Source: Clostridiales bacterium (GTDB lineage Bacteria > Bacillota > Clostridia > Clostridiales > Oxobacteraceae). Taken from it: 45,478 nucleotides of DNA. Positions 17,722 to 27,800 of this stretch are shown here, piece by piece. The notes under the pieces were generated by a model. The model was not told the origin of the DNA. It was given only the letters and a program-made list of their open reading frames with translations, and did not search any database. The stretch spans positions 1-45,478 of the forward strand of contig JASEJN010000024.1 in the NCBI GenBank assembly GCA_030016385.1. Direction: 5' to 3'. The first letter of the stretch is position 1. Every line of letters starts with the position of its first letter. The position numbers were made by a program, and so were the translations under genes.

Positions 17722-18702
17722 ATGACGGAGAAGCTGTTGGAAATAAAAAACGTAAGTAAGATATTCAGAATAGGAGGCATTTTAAGCGGTAAAAAGCTTG
17801 TAGCTGTTGACAATGTCTCATTGAATATAGATTCCGGAAAGCCGGTCATCCTGTCTATCGTGGGCGAATCCGGCTGTGGTAAATCAACTATGTGCAAGAT
17901 GATTCTGCGCATGTATAAGCCCGATATGGGTGATATCATATTGTCTGGGAATTCATATTCCGATAAGAAGAATTACAATCCACGACAATTCCGGCTGGAT
18001 GTTCAGCCGATATTTCAGAATCCGTATGAATCCTTCTCCGCGCGCAAAACGGTGGACACATACCTTTTTAATACAGCGCTCAGACTTGGAATATCAAAGA
18101 ATCATGCGGAAGCCGAGAAATTGGTGGATGATACGCTCTGCAGTGTGGGCATGTCCCTTGCTACGGTAAAGGGCAAGTATCCTACTCAGTTTTCCGGCGG
18201 TGAGCTTCAGAGAGTTTCGATCGCACGGGCGCTGATCACCCGGCCTAAGCTTATAGTAGCAGACGAGCCGGTTGCCGCAATCGATGCGTCGATGAAGATG
18301 AACATCGTTAACCTTTTTAAACAACTCAAGGATAAATATAAAGTTTCCTTTATATATGTTACCCACGACCTATCCACAGCATATTATGTGTCTGACTACA
18401 TCGCGACCTTGTATCGTGGATGCCTTGTTGAATACGGCCCCGCCAAGGAAATCATGGATGAGCCGGCGCATCCGTATACGGAGCTTTTGATGAACGCGAT
18501 ACCGAGGGTTGGTGAAAAGTGGGATAAGGACCTGACGATGCCTGATATGGAGGAGAAAGAATATGCGCTCACCTGCTGCAGATTTGCACCGCGCTGTCAG
18601 TATGCGACGGACGAATGCAGAAAAAAGATGCCGGATATGACGATGATCAGCAAAAGCAGGAAGGTGCTCTGCTATCATCCTCTGATAAAGCCAAGGCGGT
18701 AA
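17722..18702 (+). CDS. ABC importer ATPase (DppF/OppF-like)
   Basis: This 326-residue ATPase has Walker A GESGCGKSTM, signature FSGGELQRVSIARAL, Walker B LIVADEPVAAID and H-loop YVTHDLS. The Walker B run has AAID where TSALD is usual, a mild variation. A C-terminal cysteine cluster (CCRFAPRCQYATDEC) is present. The ATG at 17722 is preferred to the GTG at 17716 because AAGGGGG at 17705-17711 is then at better spacing. The C-terminal ends of both ATPases match DppD/DppF pairs. It is the last transport gene of the operon. Confidence 0.94.
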   Translation: MTEKLLEIKNVSKIFRIGGILSGKKLVAVDNVSLNIDSGKPVILSIVGESGCGKSTMCKMILRMYKPDMGDIILSGNSYSDKKNYNPRQFRLDVQPIFQNPYESFSARKTVDTYLFNTALRLGISKNHAEAEKLVDDTLCSVGMSLATVKGKYPTQFSGGELQRVSIARALITRPKLIVADEPVAAIDASMKMNIVNLFKQLKDKYKVSFIYVTHDLSTAYYVSDYIATLYRGCLVEYGPAKEIMDEPAHPYTELLMNAIPRVGEKWDKDLTMPDMEEKEYALTCCRFAPRCQYATDECRKKMPDMTMISKSRKVLCYHPLIKPRR

Positions 18703-18991
18703 ATTGAAAGTTGCAGGTTGAATTCTTCAAGGAGTGATTTTAGAGCCTGTCATTGGTGAACTCATCAATATAGTGTCAGGGAATTTCATTCCGATTGTCA
18801 TCAAGTCTTATCGAGAATTAAAAAGATATCCATAATTAATGGCACGTTTATGAAACTCTCCGTTCATATAAAAAGAGTATTATTGATAGAGGTGAGTATC
18901 ATAGTGTGGCTTGAAAATATGTGATGGGTGAGGTTCTATAAACGTAGAAGTAATATGGCCGTATAGCACTGACAAAGAAGGGAGCGATAGT
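18703..18991 (+). other. intergenic region before the GH3 gene
   Basis: No convincing gene is seen. A GTG-initiated frame at about 18733-18834 (about 34 codons, starting VILEPVIGEL and ending SYRELKRYP) has AAGGA just before its GTG but no recognisable family, so it may be a remnant or chance. I see no clear terminator after the last ATPase gene, so read-through into the GH3 gene is possible. Confidence 0.4.
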
Positions 18992-21259
18992 ATGGATGTT
19001 AAAAATATTATTTCCAAGATGACTCTGGAGGAGAAGGCAAGCCTGTGCTCGGGCCGCGATTTTTGGCACACTAAGGCTGTAGAGAGGCTCGGGCTTCCGG
19101 CGGTTATGGTAAGCGATGGCCCTTACGGGCTTCGAAAACAGGATCAGACCAAAGAGAACGCAGGCATCAATGAAAGCATCATGGCTGTATGCTTTCCGGC
19201 TGCATCCGCGATGGCTGCATCGTTTGACAAGGACCTTATATATAAAGAGGGAGAGGCGCTGGGGGATGAGTGCCAGCATGAAAATGTCAGCACTATTTTG
19301 GGGCCTGCAGTAAATATAAAGCGTTCTCCACTGTGTGGCAGGAATTTTGAATATTTCTCGGAGGACCCTTTCCTAGCGGCAGAGATGGCTGCAAACTACA
19401 TAAAGGGCGTACAGAGCAAGAACGTGGGTACGAGCATAAAGCATTTCTGCGGCAACAATCAGGAGCACAGAAGGATGAGCTCCGATTCCGTTATCGATGA
19501 GAGAACCTTAAGGGAAATCTATCTTGCCGTGTTTGAGGGAGCGATAAAGAATGGGAAGCCATGGACCGTAATGTGCTCCTACAATAAACTAAACGGGACC
19601 TATGCGTCAGAAAACAAGAGGCTTTTGACGGACATACTCAGAAATGAGTGGGGTTTTGAAGGCTATGTGATGAGTGACTGGGGAGCGGTAAACGACAGGG
19701 TAAAGGGCATAGAAGCAGGCCTTGACCTTGAGATGCCAAGCTCCAACGGCCTAAATGATGCCAGAATTGTCCAAGCCGTGAAGGAAGGCAGGCTGGATGA
19801 GAAGGAAGTGGACAAGGCCGTAGAAAGAATACTAAATATAGTAAAGAGATATACCGAGAACAGAAAACCGGATACCGAATGGGATATGGAAGCTCATCAC
19901 AATCTCGCTGTAAAACTTGAAGAGCAGTGCATGGTTCTTCTTAAAAACGAAGATGTTCTGCCTCTAAAGAAGGGCAGCAAGGTTACGTTTATAGGAAAAT
20001 TTGCGGACCAGCCAAGGTATCAGGGCGGCGGAAGCTCGCATATCAATTCCTTCAGGGTCGAAAGCGCACTTTCGGCGGTTCAGGGGATTGCGGATGTTAC
20101 GTATGCGCAGGGCTATGATGACAGAAAAGATGAACCCGATGAGACTATGATAAGGCAGGCGGAGGACGCGGCAAGAGGGGCACAGACAGCTGTGATATTT
20201 GCCGGACTTCCGGATTCATTCGAGTCTGAAGGCTATGACAGGGAGCATATGAGCATGCCCGCCTGCCAGAATGAGCTGATCGAGAGAGTAGCGAAGGTTC
20301 AGCCGAACACGGTGGTTGTGCTCCATAACGGTTCTCCTGTTGAGATGCCCTGGGCAGACGATGTTAAGGGTATACTGGAGGCTTATCTGGGCGGACAGGG
20401 AGTAGGTAAGGCATGTGTCGACGTATTATTCGGGGACGCAAATCCGAGCGGCAAACTTCCGGAGACATTTCCAAAGAAGCTTCAGGATAATCCTTCATAT
20501 TTATATTATCACGGCGAGGGAGACAGGGTGGAATACAGAGAGGGCGTATTTGTAGGCTATCGCTATTATGATAAAAAGGATATCGACGTACTGTTCCCGT
20601 TCGGGTTCGGATTAAGCTATACAAAATTTGATTATTCTAACCTTACTCTGAGCTCAAGGGAGATTAAGGATACCGATAAGCTCACCGTCTTGGTAGATGT
20701 TACAAATACCGGGGACAGGGAAGGCAAGGAAATCGTTGAGCTGTATGTCGGAGAGAAGGATCCGAAGGTGATAAGGCCCTTAAAGGAGCTTAAGAAATTT
20801 GAAAAGGTAAACTTAAAGCCCGGGGAGACCAAAACGGTGAAATTTACGCTATGTAAGCGTGCCTTTGCGTATTACAATACCGAGATCCGCGATTGGTATG
20901 TTGAAACCGGAGATTATCAGATACTGATCGGAAAATCATCAAGGGATATCGTGCTCAGGGATACGGTGCATGTTGAATCTTCAGTGAAGCTGCCATTTAA
21001 GCTCACTGTGAACACAACCTTTGGAGATCTGTTTGCAAGGCCTGATATATCAAAGGAACTGAAGCCGCTTATGGATGCGGTAAAGGCATCGATGGTGCAG
21101 CAGACAGAAGGAGGCTCTGAGGCGATATCGGATGATATGAACAACGCCATGCTGAGGTATCTGCCACTTCGCGGTATATTAAGCTTCGGGGGGAACATCA
21201 CATATGATAAGCTACAAGCAATGGTCGATCAGGTGAATAAAAAGCTTTCGAAGCAGTGA
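18992..21259 (+). CDS. glycoside hydrolase family 3 beta-glucosidase-like enzyme
   Basis: This 755-residue GH3 enzyme has an N-terminal TIM-barrel domain with substrate-site motifs GRNFEYFSEDP and KHFCGNNQEHRR, and the predicted nucleophile D229 in GYVMSDWGAV. The second alpha/beta domain starts near VKLEEQCMVLLKNEDVLPL, and the C-terminal fibronectin III-like domain contains VDVTNTGDREGKEIVELYV. There is no signal peptide, so it should act inside the cell. AAGGGAGCGATAGT precedes the ATG. It follows the ABC importer on the same strand after 289 bp, which suggests that imported beta-glucosides or similar oligosaccharides are hydrolysed here. The exact sugar cannot be read from sequence. Confidence 0.94.
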   Translation: MDVKNIISKMTLEEKASLCSGRDFWHTKAVERLGLPAVMVSDGPYGLRKQDQTKENAGINESIMAVCFPAASAMAASFDKDLIYKEGEALGDECQHENVSTILGPAVNIKRSPLCGRNFEYFSEDPFLAAEMAANYIKGVQSKNVGTSIKHFCGNNQEHRRMSSDSVIDERTLREIYLAVFEGAIKNGKPWTVMCSYNKLNGTYASENKRLLTDILRNEWGFEGYVMSDWGAVNDRVKGIEAGLDLEMPSSNGLNDARIVQAVKEGRLDEKEVDKAVERILNIVKRYTENRKPDTEWDMEAHHNLAVKLEEQCMVLLKNEDVLPLKKGSKVTFIGKFADQPRYQGGGSSHINSFRVESALSAVQGIADVTYAQGYDDRKDEPDETMIRQAEDAARGAQTAVIFAGLPDSFESEGYDREHMSMPACQNELIERVAKVQPNTVVVLHNGSPVEMPWADDVKGILEAYLGGQGVGKACVDVLFGDANPSGKLPETFPKKLQDNPSYLYYHGEGDRVEYREGVFVGYRYYDKKDIDVLFPFGFGLSYTKFDYSNLTLSSREIKDTDKLTVLVDVTNTGDREGKEIVELYVGEKDPKVIRPLKELKKFEKVNLKPGETKTVKFTLCKRAFAYYNTEIRDWYVETGDYQILIGKSSRDIVLRDTVHVESSVKLPFKLTVNTTFGDLFARPDISKELKPLMDAVKASMVQQTEGGSEAISDDMNNAMLRYLPLRGILSFGGNITYDKLQAMVDQVNKKLSKQ

Positions 21260-21352
21260 TTTAACTGTTCAGGATGAGCAGCCCCGATGATGAAACCATA
21301 GAGAAGTGGCTGCAGCAACATATGCAGGTGCACCTGTTATGAGGAAATAAAG

Positions 21353-21377
21353 GGCGCAGTAAAATCACAACTGCGCC
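21353..21377. other. 8-bp hairpin after the GH3 gene
   Basis: GGCGCAGT (21353-21360) pairs with ACTGCGCC (21370-21377). No T run follows on the plus strand. It lies between the converging GH3 and GH2 genes and is a weak terminator candidate. The stretch 21260-21403 otherwise contains no gene I can support. Confidence 0.45.
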
Positions 21378-21403
21378 AGCCATCTATATAAGGCTTTTAA
21401 ATA

Positions 21404-22978
21404 TTAAATTTTTACCCTTTCGTTGATTTCCTTTATCTTTTCAACCGGCAGCTTGATGACTTTACGGTCATAGGAAATCAATCCGTTTAACTCGTCCTCC
21501 ACATCGGTAAGCTCGGTATATACGGATGCACAGAGCCCCTTCTTTTTTGCAGGGATGATTTCCTTTTCATACAGATTTTGATAGGCTTTCAGCTATTTTC
21601 TAAAGTAAACATGCAGGCTTTTTATCTCACCTATCTTTTGGTCATGCCACCCGCTGGCGTGATCAATGGTGCGGGTTTTATCCAATTTTAAAATGTGGCG
21701 CACAGCATTGCCCGCATCAAACTGTCCCCATCCTTCGTTGAACGGTACCCACATCGCAATTGAAACAACATTGTACAAATGATTGACCATCTCTTCAAGC
21801 TCTGCGTAGTATTGCCTGCGTCCCTTATCATCTTCCCGGGCAAACCATTTGTAATGATTATCCCTGAGATTGATTCCGGTTATCAGCGGAGCGGTAATTA
21901 TCACATTGTTGTACCTGCCGCCGCCGTTCATCATATCCTGCCACACCAGCATGCCAATTTTGTCGCAGTGGTAATACCAGCGCAGGGGCTCTATTTTGAT
22001 GTGCTTGCGCAGCATGTTGAACCCCATATCCTTTGCCGTTTGAATATCAAATACCATTGCTTCATCGGACGGAGCGGTATACATACCGTCGCTATAATAG
22101 CCCTGGTCCAGCAGGCCGTTGTGAAAATACAGCTTGTTGTTCAAAAACAACCGCTTTACTCCGTCACCATCCGTGCCGACCGAAAATTTTCGCATCCCGA
22201 AATAACTCTTTACATGGTCTTCACCCATAGTAATAAACAAATCATACAGACGAGGACATTCCGGTGTCCATGGGATAAACTGCGGCATCGGAATTTTAAC
22301 CGGTTTGTTGGATGAAAAAGAAACCTCGGTTTGCTCCACTTTCGCGCAGCAAAGATGTGAACTGTCCGAAACAACAGTCACCTCCACTGCGCTTTCATCA
22401 AAAAGCGGGGTTATGCGCAGGCTGCTTATATAATCCTTTGGTACGCTCTCCATCCAGACTGTCTGCCATATGCCGCTCTGTGCCGTATACCATATGCCAC
22501 CCCGCTTGCTGCTCTGTTTCCCGCGGGAATGATAGCTTGTATCGGTGTAGTCCCTCACCTTTACCACAATTGTGTTTTTATCGGCCAGGCACGAGGTAAT
22601 GTCCGCACTGAAAGGAGTATAGCCCCCTACATGTGAGCAAACTTCTTTCCCGTTGACATAAACGGTTGCCGTCTGGTCTACTGCGCCGAAATGCAACAGC
22701 ACCCTCCCTATAATAAAATCCGGAGGCAGCTTAAAGCAGCGTCTGTACCATAATATCTGATCCGGCAAAAGTGAGCGTATCACACCGCTGAGTTCACACT
22801 CCGGTGAAAACGGGACAAGGATATCTCCGTCGAATCTGTCAGGAAACTTATCGCTCTCGGTAATTGCATATTGCCATACTCCGTTTAGATTGATGTAACT
22901 GTCCCTTTCCATCTGCGGCCGCGGATATTCGGTTAAAATATTATTTTTATCAAGATTTTCTCCCCATTTTGTTTTCAT
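21404..22978 (-). pseudogene. GH2 family glycosidase broken by internal deletion
   Basis: The frame starts at 22978 (GGAGAGAGCC upstream) and runs 461 codons: sugar-binding domain (LNGVWQYAI; LLHFGAVDQTATVYVNGKEV), immunoglobulin-like domain, and TIM barrel with acid/base E415 in WVPFNEGWGQFD. After HVYFRK a TAG stop occurs at 21593-21595. In the same frame the 3' remnant continues to a TAA at 21404: LKAYQNLYEKEIIPAKKKGL, then VYTELTDVEDELNGLISYD, which is the normal C-terminus of this GH2 group. About 40 expected residues between the two parts, including the nucleophile motif (usually [ST]EFGGY), are absent. The enzyme should therefore be inactive. The 5' end overlaps the MFS gene by 29 bp, as expected of an operon. 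Confidence 0.85.
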
Positions 22979-24245
22979 TTGGCTCTCTCCGTTTCAATAT
23001 ATAAATCGGAATCACTATAAACAATAATGCCACAGCCGCTGCGAGAAAAATTGACGGCGTCGGCACATTTTTTACAACACCCAAATCCATATATGTGCTA
23101 TTGCTGTTTTTGATAACCGCAGCGCCTATATATGGGCCGATTACCATCGGAAGCAGAACCGCAAAAATCATACGTATTCCCTGAAAATGCCCGACTTTAT
23201 CAGTTGGCGTATAATCCCGGATAGTTGCGGAAAGACAAGCTGTAACCAGCATATACCCCGACATCATAACCGAGCCTGCGATTATAACAGCAACTTCCGA
23301 CCTTACAAAAAACATGCCAATCAATCCTGCCAGCATAACAGAAGCCGCCGGAAGAACAAATTTCAGTTTGCCGACCTTATCGATAAAATTGCCGCCTGCC
23401 ACGCTGACAAGAGAAGCTATAATCAGCACGATGCCGAGCACAATTGCGTAAGAATTGAGCTTCAGGTAATTTTGCATATAGATAATCAGATAAGGAAAGA
23501 AAACTTGGACAGAAACTGAAAACAGGCCAAATGCGCATAACGCAAGATAAAGGGGCTGCTCTTTCCGTATAACATCAGGCTTAAAACCATAGACTAGATT
23601 CTTAAAGAAAGCGCCTTTCCTTTTCTCTGTAACCTTATCCTTTAACAGGAAAATCGCAAGCACACCCGTCGATGTCACCGCAGCGCCAAAGATAGTGAAA
23701 AATTCCATCCATCGTCCCTGCTGCGTCATAGAATCAAAAGCGCCGAAAATAATCAGCATTGAAATGAGCGGTAGGACTGCAAGCACCGATTCCACTTTCC
23801 CGCGGTTTTCACTGTTTGTGACATCGGTTATATAGGCGTTGAAGGCCGCATCGTTGGCTGTGGAGCCAAAGAAGGTCATAATACAGTCCATAACCACCAC
23901 AAGTACCGCAGCCGTTACAACAGCATTCGCGGCAGGAAACCACACGGCAATGTTTTTTACATTTATAAACCCAAACGCCATTGTTGAAAAGCCCCACAGT
24001 ATGTAGCCAGTGCAGATGAACACCTTGCGCCTGGAGAGCTTGTCAGACAGCGCCCCCATCAGCAGGGTGGTCAATGTTGCGGTGACGGCACTGGCGGCAA
24101 CCATTGAGGCAATATAGTTGGGATCGGTTGAGATAGTATTGTAAAGGAATACATTGAAATACATATTTTCGATTGTCCATGCAAATTGGCCTACCAGACC
24201 AATAATAATAAATGATGCCCATATGCGTTTTGTCAGTTTAACCAT
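22950..24245 (-). CDS. MFS transporter
   Basis: This 431-residue multi-pass membrane protein has about 12 hydrophobic helices and the MFS loop signature MGALSDKLSRRKVFI between helices 2 and 3. A second, weaker copy (NFIDKVGKLKFVL) lies in the C-terminal half. The start is ATG at 24245 with AAGGGGGATATT before it; the frame extension to 24425 has no transmembrane content and is rejected. It overlaps the broken GH2 gene, so it probably brought in the glycoside once cleaved by that enzyme (inference). The gene itself is intact. Confidence 0.9.
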   Translation of the reverse strand: MVKLTKRIWASFIIIGLVGQFAWTIENMYFNVFLYNTISTDPNYIASMVAASAVTATLTTLLMGALSDKLSRRKVFICTGYILWGFSTMAFGFINVKNIAVWFPAANAVVTAAVLVVVMDCIMTFFGSTANDAAFNAYITDVTNSENRGKVESVLAVLPLISMLIIFGAFDSMTQQGRWMEFFTIFGAAVTSTGVLAIFLLKDKVTEKRKGAFFKNLVYGFKPDVIRKEQPLYLALCAFGLFSVSVQVFFPYLIIYMQNYLKLNSYAIVLGIVLIIASLVSVAGGNFIDKVGKLKFVLPAASVMLAGLIGMFFVRSEVAVIIAGSVMMSGYMLVTACLSATIRDYTPTDKVGHFQGIRMIFAVLLPMVIGPYIGAAVIKNSNSTYMDLGVVKNVPTPSIFLAAAVALLFIVIPIYILKRREPNENKMGRKS

Positions 24246-24276
24246 AATATCCCCCTTAAGCTTATTATAATTTCTC

Positions 24277-24452
24277 TTATATCCCTTTATACTTATACAC
24301 AACCATTCCTCTTGGAAAATAATCATAGGGCTTTTTATAAATTGTGTAGTATTTTTTATCCCATATATCATGCGAATTTCGCTCAATCTTGAAGTCACTG
24401 TAGAGTTCGGAATGTTCAATTTCAATTATATCAACCAATAACTTACCTTTTA
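24277..24452 (-). pseudogene. 3' remnant of an unknown gene cut by a palindromic element
   Basis: The minus-strand frame ends ...KKYYTIYKKPYDYFPRGMVVYKYKGI and looks like real protein for about 57 codons. Upstream, the frame enters the end of the palindromic element: the codons for RIEV are the element's terminal CGAATCGAAG. No ribosome site or ATG precedes it; only a TTG inside the repeat could serve. I do not recognise the family. The simplest reading is the tail of an older gene whose front was lost when the element arrived, or by a rearrangement there. Confidence 0.45.
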
Positions 24453-24701
24453 CTTCGATTCGCAATATGAGTTTATGTTATTTTGAGCACTCATTCGCCA
24501 GATTCAAGTTTTGTAAGTTCTAAGGTCAGCAGCCTTGATAATCCAAGAGCTTTTGAAACTTATCTTAGCTCAGACAATCAAAAGCTCTAAGGATTCTCTT
24601 CGGCAGCAAAGCCAAGAACTTATCAAAACTTTCATAATGCTCATTCGTTGATCAAAATAACATAATTCTATTTATGGCTGATCCCAAATTACGAATTGAA
24701 G
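24453..24701 (+). repeat. Palindromic element, full 249-bp copy (copy A)
   Basis: The two halves are imperfect inverted repeats of about 120 bases each. Shared blocks, comparing the left arm with the reverse complement of the right arm, are CTTC[GA]ATTCG, ATGTTATTTTGA, AAGTTTTG(A)TAAGTTCT and AGAGCTTTTGA. The termini are CTTCGATTCG and CGAATTGAAG. It has no coding capacity. Deletion derivatives lie at 31991-32089 and 4065-4128, and a further arm at 1-100. The element ends 162 bp before addB. The region 24702-24863 holds the inverted pair GTGTATA/TATACAC (24727-24754), with a TATAAT between them, and no gene. Confidence 0.85.
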
Positions 24702-24863
24702 GTAAATATAAAACCAGCAGGTATGGGTGTATATTTTATATAATCTTTATACACACGTATGTATTTTATTTTAATAAATAGAGTTTTTTATGGTAATATA
24801 TATCTATAGGCGAACATATATTTGCCCGCTGTTTTTCAACATTTTAGGGCCGAGGTGGTACAA

Positions 24864-27800
24864 ATGTCTTTAAGGTTTATTTATGGAAGGGCAGGGTCCG
24901 GAAAAAGCCATTTTTGTTTTCAGGATATGAAGTCCAAATTGGAAAAGGGCGAAAATGATCTGATACTTTTGGTGCCGGAGGATTTTTCATTTCAGGCAGA
25001 AAAGGATCTGCTGAATTTTATAGGCGAAAAGGGACTGCTGCATGCGAGAGTCTTAAGCTTTAAGAGGATGGCATATATGGCATTTTCAATGATAGGCGGT
25101 TTGAATCGCAGCCATATCGATAACGCAGGGAAGGCTATGCTTATATACAGAATAATGGACGAATGCAAGGAAGGCTTTAAAGTATTCAAAAGGTCTGTAA
25201 AGATGCAGGGCTTTGTAAATACGATATCGGATATCATAACGGAACTTAAGACATATGATGTAGACCCCGGAATGTTGGAAAATGTGGCGAATAAAATCGA
25301 TGATAATATATTAAAGGATAAATTACACGACATAGAGGTTATATATTCAGATTTTGAGGATACGCTTCATAAAAAGTACATAGATCAGGATGATGATTTG
25401 ACTCTGCTTTCTCAAAAGCTCGATAAAAGCAGCCTGTTTGATGGGTGTGAGATATGGGTGGACGGTTTTTCCGTTTTTACACCGCAGCAGTATGATATAC
25501 TGGGTAAATTATTAAAAAAGGCAAAAAGGGTAAATATCACCCTGTGCATGGATTGTAGCGGCGATGTGACGCCTGCAGGAACGGATGTATTTTTGCCGAT
25601 TGAGAATATCGAAAAAAAGATGCTTGAGATTGCACGGGAAAACAATGTGCCCTATGATAATCCGGTTAAGCTAAACGATAAAGAAAGCTTCAAATTCAAG
25701 AACCATCCTGAGCTTTGCCATCTGGAAAGGAATATCTTTTCTTATCCATACAGTCGGTATCTGAATAAAACAAGTCATATAAGCATATTTAAAGCTGCAA
25801 GCAGGTATTCTGAGGTTGAAAACACGGCAAGGGATATCATATCACTTGTCAGGGATGAAAAATTCAGGTTCTGCGATATAGCGGTAGTGACAAATGACGT
25901 AGAAGGATATGAAAAATTGATAGGTGCGATATTTAAGGAGTACTCCATACCATATTTCCTCGATAAAAAAAGGGACATAGATATACACCCTCTCATAGTG
26001 CTGATACTTTCGGTTTTGGAGATACTGTCAAAAAAATGGGCATATGAGCCGGTGTTCAGATACCTCAAGACCGGTCTTTTAGATATAGACAGGGAAGATG
26101 TAGACATACTTGAAAACTACGTTTTATCCTCCGGGATAAGAGGTAAAAAGTGGACGGATGATAAGGATTGGAGCTTCTGGCCGGACTACGGTTATGAGGG
26201 CAGGGAACTGCCTGATGCAAAGGAAAGGCTTAAAAGGATAAATGATATAAGGTGGAAGATCGTACAGCCTATAGAAAGATTGGAAAATGATATATCGAAA
26301 GATAAAAGCGTAAGAAACATGTGCAGCTCGCTCTTCGATTTTCTATGTTCCATAGACATACCTGAAAAGATTGAAGGCATCATTGATAAATTTAAAAAAA
26401 GTGGAGAACTTGATCTGGCCGATGAATACAGCAAGGTGTGGAATATTGTAGTCGAGACTCTGGAGCAAAGCGTAGAGGTACTTGGCGATGAGGATATACA
26501 AATTGAGCAGTTTTCAAAAGTATTGTCTGCAGGGTTCGGAGAGTATAAGATAGGGCTCATACCGCCTTCTATCGACCAGGTGATGTTCGGAAATGTAAAG
26601 AACATAAAAAGCCATAATGTAAAGGCCCTGTACATAATAGGAGTGAACGACGGGATATTTCCATCGCCTAAGGTGAGCAAAGGAGTCCTAGATGACGGCG
26701 ACAGGGAAGAGTTAAAATCCTTTGGAATCGAGCTTGCTCCGGGCAGCAGGGATAAGGCCTTTGACGAGCAATATCTTATCTATACTGCTTTCACGAGAAC
26801 TGATAAGTATCTTAAAATAAGTTATCCTATTGCAGATCATGAAGGAAGATCCATGAGACCGTCGATAATAATATCGAGGCTCAAGAAGATATTTAAAAAT
26901 ATCACGGAATGCAGCGATGTTATACCTGATTATTCCGATGACTGCAGCCTGCGAATGGTGCAGAGCCCTGACCCGACGTTTAATGAGCTTGTACATAGGA
27001 TCAGAAAATCCGCCGATATGGGTACCAACATAAATGGCATCTGGAGCGATGTCTACAACTGGTATATGAACAATAAGGAATGGAGGAATAAAACGGTCCG
27101 GGTGCTTTCAGGACTGACCTATAAAAATCAGGTGGATAACATAAAGGCTGAAAAAGTAAAAAACCTTTACGGAAAGAATTTGCACCTTAGCATATCGAGG
27201 CTTGAAAAATTTGCAGAATGCCCTTTTGCATACTTTATGCAATATGGCCTGAAAGCTAAAGAGAGGAAGATTTATGAGTTTAAGGCGCCGGATCTCGGAA
27301 GTTTTATTCATGAGGTGCTGGACCTTTTTTCAAAATATCTTGACGATAATAAAATAAACTGGAGGGACATCGAAAAAGATGGATGCGCAAGCATCATATC
27401 CAGAATAGTCGACGATACTGTAGAAAAAAGAGCAGGATCGATATTGTCGAGCTCTGCAAGGTATAATTATATAAAAGAAAAGCTAAAGAGGATAATTATA
27501 AGGGCGGTTATGCTCATATCTCTTCAGATTAAAAAAGGCGGGTTTAATGTGGTGGCACATGAAGTATCCTTTGAAAACGGCGGCAAATATCCGCCAATAT
27601 CTATAGATCTGCCTTCGGGAGAAAAGGTAAGCCTTATAGGAAGAATAGACAGGGTGGATAGGTTTGAAGACGACGAAGGCATATATATAAGGGTCGTCGA
27701 TTATAAATCCGGAAACAAGAAATTTGACCTTTGTGATATATACAATGGATTGGAGCTTCAGCTTCTTATATATATCGATGCGATACTCGAATATGCTTCA

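Noticed and set aside
18733..18834. GTG-initiated 34-codon frame between the importer and GH3 genes
   Set aside because: The ribosome site is plausible but the product matches no family I know and is too short to judge; kept only as a note on the intergenic region.
21274..21342. 22-codon frame after the GH3 gene (MSSPDDETIEKWLQQHMQVH...)
   Set aside because: No ribosome site and no similarity; probably chance.
21779..22315. 178-codon plus-strand frame inside the GH2 pseudogene
   Set aside because: It is the antisense shadow of the GH2 coding frame, with no ribosome site and no domain.
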